Below, piece after piece: positions 23,938 through 35,643 of a DNA stretch of 64,000 bases; within the stretch, counting starts at the first letter, position 1, and every line of letters starts with the position of its first letter. This DNA is from Perilla frutescens. Lineage: Eukaryota > Streptophyta > Magnoliopsida > Lamiales > Lamiaceae. The position numbers and the translations under genes are program-made. The stretch is from contig BRKX01000004.1 in the NCBI GenBank assembly GCA_026008535.1, positions 59,032,501-59,096,500 on the forward strand. Direction: 5' to 3'. A model generated the notes under the pieces. That model was not told the DNA's origin, searched no databases, and saw only the letters and a program-made list of their open reading frames with translations.

Positions 23938-23957
23938 GTACCGGCTCTTGATGCCAC
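23938..23957 (-). promoter_or_regulatory. Copia-2 primer-binding site
   Basis: On the - strand AGTGGCATCAAGAGCCGGTA follows the LTR end, identical in core to the Copia-1 site. This fixes the element's orientation and identifies the LTR at 23959-25155 as the 5' LTR. Confidence 0.8.
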
Positions 23958-23958
23958 T

Positions 23959-25155
23959 TGTTAGAATTCGTTGCCTCAAATACTGTGAAAAACAAAATCA
24001 CGTGCAATGTTATATACAATGTTGTAGTCTATGTTACTCACATTAACGACAACATTGTCATATGAATTTATAAAAAGTATGCACGAAAATATCTTTAACA
24101 CAAGCATAAAACAACTTGTGAAAAAGGTCAAAGTGCAAATAATAGAGTGATGTTGAAGCTAATGTCAAACATTATGCCTTCAACACGCAGCGGAATTTGA
24201 AAGAACAACTTGCACGAAAATTAATTTTAAATCACACACAACACGTATGTGATTGCCACAGGACGAAATTAAGCTACTATGAGCTAACACAGTAGTTAAG
24301 CTGATGATGTTGGATGCTGAGGCTCTCGACACATCAAGCAAAAATACACGAATCAAGCTGATGATGTCGGACGCTGAGGCTCTCGACACATCAAGCAAAA
24401 ATACATGAATCCTATTCTAGTTTACAACCAAAATGAATTCAAAAATTACAAATTAACCTACCGTTAATTTGTAGACAAACTAGCAATGATTTCACAACCT
24501 TGCTATCTATCCTAACTTCTACAACCTACTCTCGTGAATTGATTGTACAACAATAAATATTAAGAAAGAAGAAGGAACGAAGGAAATCTATGCTAAGTTT
24601 GTGATTCGAGAGCTTCAATCTTTATACACAGCGGCAAGATATCTTCTGCTCGAATGACCTCTTCAAATGTGAATCATGCTGCTTATATGCACTCTTCACT
24701 TGAATCGGTTGAAGGCCATGTCATCTTTTCGAACGTGTGTTGAAATAACCGCCACCACTTTCATGGATTGGAGAGAAACCGCTCCTTGTTGTGGCTGGAA
24801 GAGTAACCCACGTTCTTTACCATTTTCTTATAATTCCACCAAGTCATTTTCTGAAAAAGAAACGGTTAGATAAAAGATAACAAAAGACCTAAAGAATAGG
24901 AGATAAGGTTTGACTTAATCAAACTCTATTTAAATATTAATATATCAATCATATATATCCATTTATTTGAAATATAAATTTCGTGGATATATATAATTTA
25001 AGATATACAAAATAATTATAATTTATTAAAAATAATAAATCTTAAAATCAAGGAAAGGATAAGATTAGTTACGACGAATGTCACAGACAATATCGTAGGG
25101 AGTCTGTATGACATTAAGTTTGACATAGAGCAACAATGTCAGACAACACTCAACA
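23959..25155 (-). repeat. Copia-2 5' LTR (1,197 bp)
   Basis: On the + strand it runs from TGTTAGAATTCG to ACTCAACA, so on the - strand it begins TGTTGAGTG as in Copia-1. It is longer than the other LTRs partly because of a 57-bp internal tandem duplication (24298-24411). A TA-rich tract follows at 25156-25180. I see no partner LTR. Confidence 0.85.
24298..24411. repeat. 57-bp tandem duplication inside the Copia-2 LTR
   Basis: Two copies of an AAGCTGATGATGT...CACATCAAGCAAAAATACA unit lie head to tail (24298-24354 and 24355-24411) with a handful of differences. Copia-1 and Copia-3 have one copy of the corresponding sequence. Confidence 0.85.
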
Positions 25156-25180
25156 TATATATACATATATATATATATAT

Positions 25181-26310
25181 AGGGAAATGATCAAATAGGA
25201 ATCAAATCCCCCCGTGAGAACCTAGGAACCAATCCTAACCTTAGATTTGATTAGATCTAATGAACATAATTTAGTCAAAGTTTTAGTCAAAGTAAGGTGG
25301 CAAACTTGTAATGTTTGAGAACTTAATGAAGGCAGGGTTATTTTCATAATTTAGAAATTAGGTTATGTTTTCTCGGATTTTGGGCCCAATTTTCGGAATT
25401 AAATAGACAACGCTTTAAAACCGTTGTCCTTTCTGGCTTTGTATAAATATGCTAACATGAAAAATTTATATTGCTAACATTAACAGATTTTGACATGAGG
25501 TAGACTCATATTGCTAACTTGACGAGATTATTATATTAAATTGACACGTATTAAACACCACACATATAACATTGGACCACATTTAAAATAATATTGTGTA
25601 ACATGTGTAACATCATTCATACATACACGATATTGCTAATATGTTAGAGAATATACACACTGCTAATATGTGACTAATAATTTGCTAATATGTTAGTAAC
25701 ATGTTGCTAATATGTGAATAATGATATGCTAGTATGACTTAAATTCTCAAATATTACAAGTTTTCAAAATAATATTAATCATTGATAAAATTGTAATTGT
25801 TTATGAACTTAACTATATATAGCTCATACTTTAACTATTTTCTCATGAAAGCAACTTAAAATTCAAAGTCGTGCATAAAAAATTTCATGTTAGCAACATA
25901 AACACAAGATATGAGCAATATTGTGATATCATATTAGCAAATGTCTGAGAGTTACGAGTTGAATATATGTGAAAAAAAGTTTTTTATATTTTTCATCAAT
26001 TTTTGCTTAAATAAACATATGGACTATGTATCTTAAATGAAAGAACATGAAAAAAATCTTTAATTTGATATATTTTTTTGCGTAAATTGGATAAAAAACG
26101 AGTAAGTTATGATTATTTAAAGTTTGTAAGAATTTTTTAAAAGATGATGACATCACTTTATAAAAAAATCTAGAATTACCCCGTATATTTTGAATTTTAC
26201 ATATTTACAATTATGCCACCACCTTTTTATCCACTATGTCATCAAAATCCTTAAATTTTATTGGTTTCTAGGTTCTCACGAAGGGATTGGTTCCTATTTG
26301 AACCCACCCA
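25181..26310. mobile_element. TIR miniature element, 1.13 kb, in (TA)n
   Basis: The left end (25181, AGGGAAATGATCAAATAGGA) and the inverted right end (26310 leftwards, TGGGTGGGTTCAAATAGGAA) match over roughly 50 bp, including the inner GTGAGAACCTAGGAACCAAT-like block. TA tracts flank both ends. The interior is AT-rich with repeated GCTAATATGTTAG words and no coding frame, so it is non-autonomous. The superfamily is unclear; insertion into TA would fit a Tc1/mariner-type element. Confidence 0.7.
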
Positions 26311-26327
26311 TATATATATATATATAT

Positions 26328-27343
26328 TGTTGGAATTTGTTGCCAACAACATTGAAATAAGACGCAGAATCGTAATGTCAAATTCAGTGTCAAAGATAGT
26401 TAACACAACTATTTTAACACAAATAAGCAGGAAATAAAAACGCAATAACACACAAAATAATTTTAAATCACACACAACATGTATGTGATTGCCACATGGG
26501 GGAATTAAGCTTCCACGAGCCAAAAAAATTGTTAATTTGATGATGTCAGACGCTAAGGCTCTTGACACATCAAATAAAGTACATGAATCCTATTCTAGTT
26601 TACAACCAAAACGAATTCAAAAATATAAATTAACCTACCGTTAATTTGTAGACAAACTAGCAATGATTTCACAACCTTGATATCTATCCTAACTTGTACA
26701 ACCTACTCTCGTGAATTGATTGTACAACAATAAAGATTAAGAAAGAAGAAGGAACGAAGAACGAAATCTATGCTAAGTTTGTGACTCAAGCTCTTCAATC
26801 TTCACACACAGCGGAAAGATGGTTTGTGCTTGAATAGTTCTTGAAGTGTCGATCATATCCCTTATATGCTTCTTCACTTGAATCCTACAAGGCTCATGTC
26901 TTCTCTTTCTTGAACATGGGTTGACGATAACCGTTCCTCGCCATGACTTCAACGTGTTTGGGAGAAACCGCCTCCAAGGCGTGGTTGAAAGCTTCACCCA
27001 TGTTCATTCTATTTTTCTGAATTTCCAGCAAATATAATTTCTGAAAAGAAAAAGGATTAAATAGAGAAACCGTTAAACTTAAAAAATAGGAGATAGAATT
27101 TTGACTTCGTCAAACTCTATTTTAAATAATATATCTAATATGTATATATCCCTTTATTTGAAATGTTTAAAACGTGGATATACACATATATTCTAAGATA
27201 TATAAAATTAATTTATTAATTAAAATAATAAATAAAACTAGGAAATGATAAGATTAGTTACGACTATGTCACAGATAATGTCGCAGGGAGTCTGTCTGAC
27301 ATAACGTGCAACATTGAATGTCAATGTCATACAACACTCAACA
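26328..27343 (-). repeat. Copia-3 3' LTR (1,016 bp)
   Basis: On the + strand it runs from TGTTGGAATTTG to ACTCAACA. It differs from the 5' LTR at 44262-45280 at roughly one position in twenty over the stretches I compared by eye, so the element is old. The polypurine tract follows as ATCTCCCCCTTAAT (AAGGGGGAGAT on the - strand). Confidence 0.9.
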
Positions 27344-27851
27344 ATCTCCCCCTTAATCTTAGCCTTTCTGCACAAAACATATAACTCAATGTATTTTGTA
27401 CAATTAGAATCGCAGCGGAAAATGGAGATCTTAAAATCTCCCCCGTAAGGGTTACTCCCCCTTAATTTGATCATCATATAATAGACACTTATCCTATTAT
27501 AAAAATAATGTTAAACCGACAGTTCAACACACAATAACAATGACATATTGATCATTCAATATCTCACAAAAAACTATGCTTAATATGTCTAATCATAATG
27601 ATATATTAGGAATACCATCAGCAAGACAAATATATAAATCATGAACACAAAAGTTAATTTACATCCTAAAAACAGAAATGCATTTAATAGCATGTGAAAA
27701 AAAAATTAGAAGTGTGTCCAGCACACACATCAAAACAAAAACAAAGATACATTGAGCATCTTTAATGTGTACATTACATAAAAATATAATAAACATTGAT
27801 TGTAACAAAATGAAACATTGTTTATAAAATCAGAAGCTTAAACACTAAGCT
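27344..27851 (-). other. Copia-3 polypurine tract and 3' untranslated spacer
   Basis: The tract ATCTCCCCCTTAAT at 27344-27357 abuts the LTR, with two more CCCCTTA/CCCCGTAA runs near 27440-27465. The rest is AT-rich, matches the spacer of Copia-1 (GTCCAGCACACACATC words) and has no supported frame. Confidence 0.65.
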
Positions 27852-29564
27852 TCACAACATCTTCCTCTTCCCCTTGGACCCCTTCTTCTTCGGTTTGGCC
27901 TCAGCTTCAGCTGCCTCCTCTACATTCTCCGTCTCCTCTCACACCTCGTGCACACCAGCATCTACTCCCCCTTTTTGGGCAGAATGGAGGTGAGAGAATG
28001 CATCACGGGCTTGCGAAAGGTGAGTAATAGCTACGGCTATATGATCAATCTGGGTAAGGAGGGCCTCCATTGGCAACATCATAATGGGTATGGAAGGGGA
28101 GTCAGCATCAACAGGATTAGGAGCCCGCGTGGACTGATGTGAAGTTGTACCAATGTCAGATAAGGAATGTTTGAGTGTAGCTTCGGAGCCATAAGGAAGA
28201 TCAATAACTCTTCCATCACCAGTTTTGGGCTTGATAATAGAAATGGTAGGTTGCTCATCGACAAGCTTCTTCTTGCTCTCTTTCATGCCTTGATGTTTGA
28301 GAATGGCATGAATGAGACATGGAAAAGGCAAGTGATTGGAAGAGCTTGACTTTGAGCCAGGCTTAAGTATATACTCAAACATATAAGTACCAAGATTAAA
28401 TGGAAAATTAGAACCAAGTTTGTATAACAAGATGGCTTGATCCACCGTTAAAACAGAAGCATTGGATGTTGGGAGCCAGTTGCAAATAGTGAGCTTAAAC
28501 AAAGCTGTGTAAAAGAATGTCCACTTGGAAGAGGATACTTTATTCATCCACTTAGAAATAAGACCCCCAGTGATAACACTCACAACATCATCCAACAGAT
28601 CAAGTGAAATCACAGTGTCTTCATTTCTCAATCCAAGAAAAGCATTTATAACAGAGGGATTAAAATCATAGACTTTGTCCCCAACATACACAGTTCCATA
28701 GCTCAGTTTATTAGGATCCCCCATGTCAGATGTGATGTTTGAGTAAAACTCAAACACCACACTCGGATCAAAAGAGTGTAACTCAGTAACTGACATCCAC
28801 AACCCTCTTTATTTTAAAAATACATCCAAGCCATATTTTTTGAACCTCAACACATGAATCATCCTCTCAATTTTAAAAGCCCTTTGAGAAACAGATTTAT
28901 AAGAAAGTTTGGCTTCTCCAGAGTAAAAGATTTTACTAAATGCAGAAGTAACATCAAGAGGAAAACCTGATTGAGGTGCAGAAGACATGGTGATGTTATG
29001 GCTGGATTTGGCTCTACTCGAGGGAGTAGTGGATTTGACCTCATCAGAGAGTGGCTTAACTATAGGCGGAGAATTAGGTTGATCTTGAGAGGATTCAGAC
29101 TCGTCCTTGAGAGAGCGAGACTCCCCCTTGCTCGACTGCCTTTTGGGCTTCTTAGAAGGTACTATTTCAGATTTATCAGCAGCTTCAAGGTGAAGCCGTT
29201 TGGATTTCCTCGTCGGTTTGCTGGATGTCTGCGACAGGTCGATTGGATTAGCCAGATCTCCCAGGAGATTAACACTAAGAGGGTTGGGGTTTAGTATCTC
29301 CGTTTTCGGCGGAATAACGAGGTCAGGATGAACCTCGACCTCAGTTGGTTCCTCTTTTGGGGTTGACGGGTCAGCAGCACCCATTGTTGCTACTTCAGTT
29401 TGAGCAGCCGGTGGAGTAGTGTTAGGAGTTTGAGTAGAAGATGCCGGGAGAGATAGTTGAGCAAAAATAGGCGGTGTGAAGGATGACGAAGGAGATCCTT
29501 TAGATAACTCCATCATTTGTTAGAGCATTATCATCATAGTTTGGTAGGGGTTTGGATCTGCCAT
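27852..29564 (-). pseudogene. Copia-3 extra ORF in the env position
   Basis: This homologue of the Copia-1 extra ORF starts at the ATG 29564-29562 (MADPNPYQTMM) and ends at 27852, about 571 codons. One frame is kept, but stops at 29517-29519, 28809-28811 and 27939-27941 break it. The N-terminal part is Ser/Thr/Pro-rich and is followed by PTRKSKRLH and KKPKRQSSKGE basic patches. The conserved block (RAFKIERMIH ... FNLGTYMFEYILK ... HAILKHQGMKES) and the Lys-rich end match Copia-1. The good conservation relative to the decayed gag-pol suggests it was once under selection. That is inference. Confidence 0.8.
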
Positions 29565-29982
29565 GGATGAGGGTTGCAAAGATGGAGAAGCTTTTAGGGA
29601 AGCGGAGAAGATGAACCGCTTAGTGAGAGAAAAAAAATCGGATATGGAGAGAGATAGAAATCTGATTTGAAGTGAGAGAAAGACAAAAATTTCTTCTTTT
29701 AAATAATGAAAGCGATATCTCTCACTCTCTCTTATCATATCATAAGATAAGCGGATCCACTTATCACAAACACTTTAATTATTTATTATTAAAAAAATAA
29801 TAAAAAGAACAAATTCTGAAATATGAAATAAATGGAGACAAGTCATGATGGAATCAATTCACATTAATTAATTCATACTATGAAATCATAACATTGTACC
29901 ATATAATTTGATAAATTCAGAATCAAAGGACCTGATGTCAAAGATCATAATATTGACTTTAACATCAGGATGTCAACGTTGA

Positions 29983-31455
29983 CTAAAAGACACACATTCC
30001 AAGAGATTTCCTTAGGGAAGAAAATCTCTCAAAATCTAAAGGTTTAGTAAATATATCTGCAATTTGATTCTCTGTAGGAATATATTCCAATTTGATGATA
30101 TCTCATTCCACAATGTCTCGAATAAAGTGATGTCTGATGTCAATGTGTTTGGTGCGTGAATGTTGGACTGTGTTCTTCGAAATTTTAATTACACTGAAAT
30201 TGTCACATAGCAATGTCAAAGAAGGACTGGTCAGACCATAATCAACTACCATTTGATTTAACCACAACAATTGAGAACAGCAACTGGCGGTAGCAACATA
30301 CTCTGATTCGGCCGTGGAGAGTGAGATACAATTTTATTTCTTACTCGACCAAGAAACCAGATTGTTACCAAAATAAAAGCATCATCCGCTAGTGCTCTTC
30401 CGGTCATCGATATCACCTGCCTAATCGGAATCACTATATCCTACAAGATGAATGTTAGAGCTTTTGTAATATTTAATACCAAACTTAATCGTGCCAGAAA
30501 CATAGCTAATAATCCTCTTAACAACTTTAAGATGAGATTCTTTAGGCTGAGATTGATATCTCGCACAAACGCCAACACTAAACATGATGTCGGGGAAACT
30601 AGCTGTTAAATACAACAAGCTACCAATCATTCCTCTATACATTGTAGAATCAACATCAGCTCCAACATCGTCTCTGCTCAACTTCTCGGAAGATCCCATG
30701 GGTGTCTTCATAGGTTTAGCATCTTCTAAACCGAAGCGCTTGACCAAACCTTTAGCATATTTACTTTGAGAGATGAAGATCCCATCTTTATCTTGCTTGA
30801 TTTGTAGACCAAGGAAATAGTTGAGCTCTCCAACCATGCTCATTTCAAACATGTTGCACATTGAGTCTACAAAATCTTTGAACAGATTAGTACAAGTCGA
30901 ACAAAAAACAATATCATCAACATAGATTTGAGCAACAGTAATATGTTTTTTATTTTTCTTGATAAACAACGTTTTATCAACTTGACCTCTTGCAAAACCA
31001 ATTTGTAGCAAGAAATCGGTCAGTCTAGCATACCATGCTCTAGGGGCTTGTTTGAGACCATACAAAGCCTTTTTGAGCTTAAATACGTGCAAAGGTTTCT
31101 CATGACATTTGAACCCCTTAGGTTGTTCGACATATGGTTCTTCATTGAGATAACCATTCAAGAAAACACTTTTAACATCCATTTGATGTAAAGTAATTCC
31201 CACATAACATGCAATTGCACATGAAAGACGGATGTATTCAATCCTTGCAACATGATCAAATGTTTCATCAAAGTCTACCCATTCAACTTGGGTATAACCT
31301 TGAGCCACTAGACGAGCTTTGTTTCTGACAACATTACTAGACTCATCCGTTTTATTTTTGAAAATCCATTTTGTCCCAATTACATTTTTATCTTTGGGGC
31401 GTGGAACTAATTCCCATACATTGTTTCTTACGAATTGGTTTAGTTCCTCATGCAT
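29983..31455 (-). pseudogene. Copia-3 reverse transcriptase and RNase H
   Basis: An unbroken stretch of 344 codons (30421-31455) covers the RT core: GTKWIFKNK, KARLVAQGYTQ, DVKSVFLNG, LYGLKQAPRAWY, YVDDIVFCS and ELNYFLGLQ. It runs into RNase H as far as DSD. A stop follows at 30421-30423, after which RNase H reads on to about 29983. Just upstream a TAG (near 31467) separates it from the integrase linker. The RT core is the best preserved of the three Copia copies. Only this single copy exists, because the triplicated segment begins at 31472. Confidence 0.9.
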
Positions 31456-31471
31456 AGCATTGATCTAAAAA

Positions 31472-33302
31472 TTATCATTAAGGGCTTCCTTAATGTTTTT
31501 CGGTTTAATGTTAGACAGAAAAAAAGTGTTTGACATACAAACATTTAAAGAAGATGTGCATACCAGTTTCAGTATTTCTTTGTATTCCTTTGAGTTCTTG
31601 CTTCTGGTTTGAACTCCTTCGGATTGCTTACCAATGATCTGTGAATCTGGATGATTCTTCCGAATTAGACTTGGAGGATCCCTTCTTGGTTCATCTTCGG
31701 CATTCACAAATTGATCGTCTTCACTGTCTGAAGTGCATGTTGATGTTGGTGTTTTGACTGAAACTTCATCATACTGTGGAACATTCAATTTGACATTCTC
31801 AGTGGATGTCTTGTTCTCAACATCACCTCTAGTTTGATCACTTGACATTTCACTTGTGTCAATAAGATCAATTACCTCATCCTCTTCAGATTTTGAAGTG
31901 ATACCTGTGTGATCATCGAAAATAATGTTAATTGATTCTTGGACTGTTTTTGTCCTGAGATTAATTACACGGTATGCCCGACTGTCAGATGCATAACCCA
32001 AGAAAATTTCTTTGTCGCTTTTGGAGTCAAATTTTCCCAGATGCTCCATGTCATTCAGGATGTAACATACACATCCAAAGACATGAAAATACTTCAAATT
32101 GGGCTTCTTGCCTTTCAGAAGTTCATACGGTGTCTCTGCCCTGCCAGGGCGAAGTATCACTCTATTCTCAATGTGACACGCAGTGTTTACTGCTTTGGAC
32201 CAAAGCTTCTTAGATAACCGTTGAGCCTACACATTGCTCTTGACATCTCGTGCAATGTTCAATTTTTCCTTTCGACCACTCCGTTTTGTTGAGGTGTCTT
32301 TGGAGCAGAAAACTCATGAATGATACCTCTTTTTTCACAGAACTCTTCAAACATCGAATTTTCAAATTCGAGTCCATTATCCGTTCTAATGCACTTGATA
32401 TTGGATTCATACTGTCTTGACACCATCCTGCAGAACTTTTTGAACATTCTAAATGCTTTAGATTTTTCTTGCAGAAATTCAACCCATGTGAATCTCGAAA
32501 AATCATCCACTATGACCAGAATAAACCTTTTTCCACTCATGCTTTTGGTGTCAACTGGACCCATGATGTCCATGTGAATTTGATCGAAGCACTTTGTGGT
32601 TTGACAAGCTGAGGCACTTTTATGTGGAGATCTCATCTGTTTGCCTCTCTGACATGCATTGCAAACAACATCGAGATTGATCTTCAATGGAGGAATACCT
32701 CAAACAGCATCAGCTTCAATTAATTTCTTCAAACTTTGAAAGCTGAGATGACCAAGTTTTTGATATACGAGTTGAATGTCAACATTGACTAAAACATTAC
32801 ATTTCTCATTCTTGTCCGCATGGTAGCAGTTATCCAATGCTCGACTTCCGAACATAATGCACTTATTCTCGCTATCAAAAACTTCCCATGTATTTTTGTT
32901 AAATCTGACATGCATACCGTTATCACACAACTGACTTATGCTGATCAGATTTGCTGTTAAACCTTCGACATGAAGCACATTGCGTAACTTGGGAAAGTTT
33001 TTGACATTCAAGGTTCCCTTTCCCACTATATTACCTTGTGCTCCTCCACCATAGCTCACTTTGCCTTTGCTTGTTGTGGAATAGTCATCAAGAAACTTTG
33101 CATTGCCTGTCATATATCGTGAACACCTACTGTCAAAGTACCATGTACCATCAATGTTGGCTTTTAGCTAGGTGTAGACGACATTGCAGGAAATCTTTAC
33201 CTTCTTCGAACTTTTCTTCTTCTTGGAAGGTTTAGAAGAATTTTCCACGACAATCTTTTCTGTTACTATATCATCATGATATTTGAAGCAGTAAGGTTTG
33301 AT
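31472..33302 (-). pseudogene. Copia-3 unit 1 protease-integrase-linker
   Basis: The protease active site reads YFDSRCSRYMTG, so the catalytic DSG is DSR (Arg codon at 33126-33128). The integrase zinc module (YQKLGH ... CNACQRGK) and catalytic residues (HMDIMG, TDNGLEF, NGVVERK) are readable in 32259-33113. A stop lies before GIPP (near 32700), and a TAG at 32229-32231 (Q in units 2 and 3) breaks the frame before the linker. The linker (31465-32160) has FGCVCY and IFLGYA. Inactive. Confidence 0.85.
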
Positions 33303-33307
33303 GTGTC

Positions 33308-33819
33308 TGTCATGAATCTAGAAGTTTTGGCAGAGAAGGAGGAAGATGGGAGTAAAGGCGACACCTTTGGGAGAATTAGTGTTCACGGTGATTTGGGAAT
33401 GGAAGAAGATGAGCAGAAAAACGTGTTTCAAAACTCAAAAGTGTTTGTTGAATTTTTGTTAGGTGTTTCGCCAAGTGTCGCAGATCGGGAGAGGGCCTGG
33501 CTTGGATCTAGATCGTACAAATGAAGAAAGAGAATTATTCTTGATTAAATGTTTTCTTATTTCATGAATTAAGAACCAAGCTATCTAGGTGTAATTTCAA
33601 TTTCCTTATTTATATTTTAATTAAGGAGGGGACCACTCATTAGCTACATATGAGCTTACGAGAAATGAAAATGAGGGCAAGAGTTAATTCCCAGAAGCTT
33701 CTCTCCTTCTTATTCTCTCTAATTCTCTACTCTCATCTCTCCCCAAAATTCTTCTCGTTTACAGCTTTAATTACACAGAAAAATACCAAAAAAAATACGA
33801 AAACTACAAGTTCTTTACA
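33308..33819. mobile_element. Solo-LTR-like insertion, 512 bp (unit 1)
   Basis: It begins TGTCATGAATC and ends TTCTTTACA, so it has TG...CA ends, and it is flanked by 5-bp direct repeats GTGTC (33303-33307 and 33820-33824). It splits the second gag zinc knuckle: CHYCQEPGH lies on one side and IKPYC-type codons on the other, and in Copia-1 they are contiguous. It has no inner ORF of note; the 82-codon frame inside it starts in gag sequence. Ends and target duplication fit a solo LTR of an unidentified LTR retrotransposon. Confidence 0.8.
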
Positions 33820-33824
33820 GTGTC

Positions 33825-35577
33825 CAGGCTCTTGGCAATAATGACACACAAATTTCTTCTCCTTGGATTTGTTATTGACATTTGGTTTGACATTTCCATC
33901 AACATTGACTGGAACATCCTTAGAGTTTTTCCCTTTGACAAACTTGATAGGATTAGAGATAGACATTGATGGACTTGATGTATATCCCAAGCCTGCTTTC
34001 GTGGTTTGTCCCAATGTCAGAACCTTGTTCAGAGAGATGTTCCTTGATTAAGTTGTCGAAAGGTTTTCGAGGCAGCTTCCACTTCCTTTCTCAGCTTATT
34101 CAGTTCAAGATCACTTCTAGTGAGTCGAAGTTCAAGGTCCAAAACCCTTTGCTTTAGAGTTTGGTTTTCTTCTACAAGAATCCCAAAATCCTTCGATTGT
34201 TCAGTCTATTAGACACATACTTCATCCACAACCTTGTGCAATTGTTGTAGAGCTTCCTGGTGGCTAACCTCGGACTGGTCTTCTTCCACCTGAGACACTT
34301 CAGCAGTGTTACAAAATTCATCCAGCAATGTCATTTCATACTAGTTAGTGGTGTTTGAAGGAATGTCGGAGATTTCTTGTGTAACATTCTCCATAACATT
34401 GCTTGGAACATCTGAGTTCACATGATCAAGACTAACATCATAGTCAAAATCACCCATCATCCAAGTCGATTAAAGCATCAATCATTCCTTCTAAGTCATC
34501 ATCGACTTTTACAAACAACACAGTTTGTTTTTCAGCTTCTTCATCACCAGATTCGTCACTTAACACGTCAACACTATAATTTCTCCTCTGCTTCCTCTGA
34601 ACAGTAGGACACTCATTGGCATAGTGTCCAAAGTCAGAACATCCTCTACATTAAATTGAATTAATGTCCTTCATTGTATCATCTAGAGACTTTGATGATT
34701 TCGTCGACCCAGATGATGTTGATGAGGGAGAATCAAACAGTCTTCGTGGTTTGAAGGTTGGAGAACCTTTCTTCATCGATCGAACAAGGGTATTGAACTT
34801 CTTGGTGAGAAATGCAACACTCAAGAATTCATCTTCATTTATCTCCTGAATGTTCTCAACATCAAGTTGAACATCCGAACTCGATGTTACTGACTGAAGA
34901 GCAATCCCTTTGGAAGAGATGTTTGATTTCTGGTTTTCAAGATTCATCTCAAACGTGAGTAGAATGCTCACTGCTTCACTCAAACTCATATTTGATACAT
35001 TGTGAGCTTCTTCAATAGCTGAGATTTTCATGTTGAATCTCTCCGGAAGTGTGCGAAGAAGTTTGCTTACCATGTTCTCGTTCGAGATCGGACATCCAAG
35101 AGCTGTAGACTCATTTGACGCTTCACACAGACATTCAGTGTACATTGAAATTATTTCATCTTCTAACATTCGCAGAGTTTCGAACTTGGAAGTGAGTAGC
35201 TTGAGCTTTGTTTGACGTACACTGGTCGACCCTTCACAATGCTCCTGTAGTATGTTCCATGCTTGATACGCCGTGGTGCAATTGCACACCATTTTGAAGC
35301 ACGGAACATCTACCGAAACAAAAATAGCATTGAGTGCCCTTGAATTGAAGTTGGAGATAATTCGATCATCATCATTAGTCCATTGGGTCTCTGGAGTAAG
35401 AATGAACACTCCATTGGGTCCCTCCATCCTTGGTGGAGACCACTTTTCAATCACGGCCAACCAAGCCCTCTCATCAATGGACTTGATATACATTTTCATG
35501 CGCGATTTCCACATAGTATAATTCTTGCCATTACTATCCAATGCCGGAGGACGGCACTGATTAATCTGAATATCCAT
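33825..35577 (-). pseudogene. Copia-3 unit 1 gag
   Basis: The start MDIQINQCRPP at 35577 matches Copia-1. An open stretch of 308 codons (34651-35577) covers the UBN2-type capsid. A TAA at 34651-34653 stands just before the first knuckle (CRGCSDFGHYANEC, all ligands present). The acidic spacer and coiled-coil part follow with more stops (e.g. near 34208 and 34344). The second knuckle (CHYCQEPGH, about 33825-33850) is cut by the 512-bp insertion. Confidence 0.87.
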
Positions 35578-35626
35578 TTTCAGTGAGTCAGCAAACCAAG
35601 GATCGAATACTTAGTACGTTCAGTAC

Positions 35627-35642
35627 TGGCTCTTGATGTCAC
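35627..35642 (-). promoter_or_regulatory. Primer-binding site, unit 1
   Basis: The - strand reads GTGACATCAAGAGCCA, the Met-type site of this family with one change from Copia-1. In units 1 and 2 it follows only a 137-bp LTR tail. Confidence 0.7.
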
Positions 35643-35643
35643 T

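Larger units (their letters stand above)
19037..25155 (-). mobile_element. Copia-2: truncated, scrambled member of the Copia-1 family
   Basis: The - strand carries a 5' LTR (23959-25155), a Met-type primer site, gag pieces, zinc-knuckle and pol remnants, and an env-position ORF remnant. The left side ends in a spacer rich in CAGCAAAATAAAAGTGATGTT repeats without any 3' LTR. Most of protease, RT and RNase H is missing. The pieces that remain are out of the normal order. It is a dead derivative. Confidence 0.8.

Noticed and set aside
33276..33524. An 82-codon + strand frame, repeated at 37585 and 41894, looks like a small conserved gene.
   Set aside because: It starts in antisense gag and runs into the 512-bp solo-LTR-like insertion. 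Its repetition comes from the tandem units, and no motif is recognisable.
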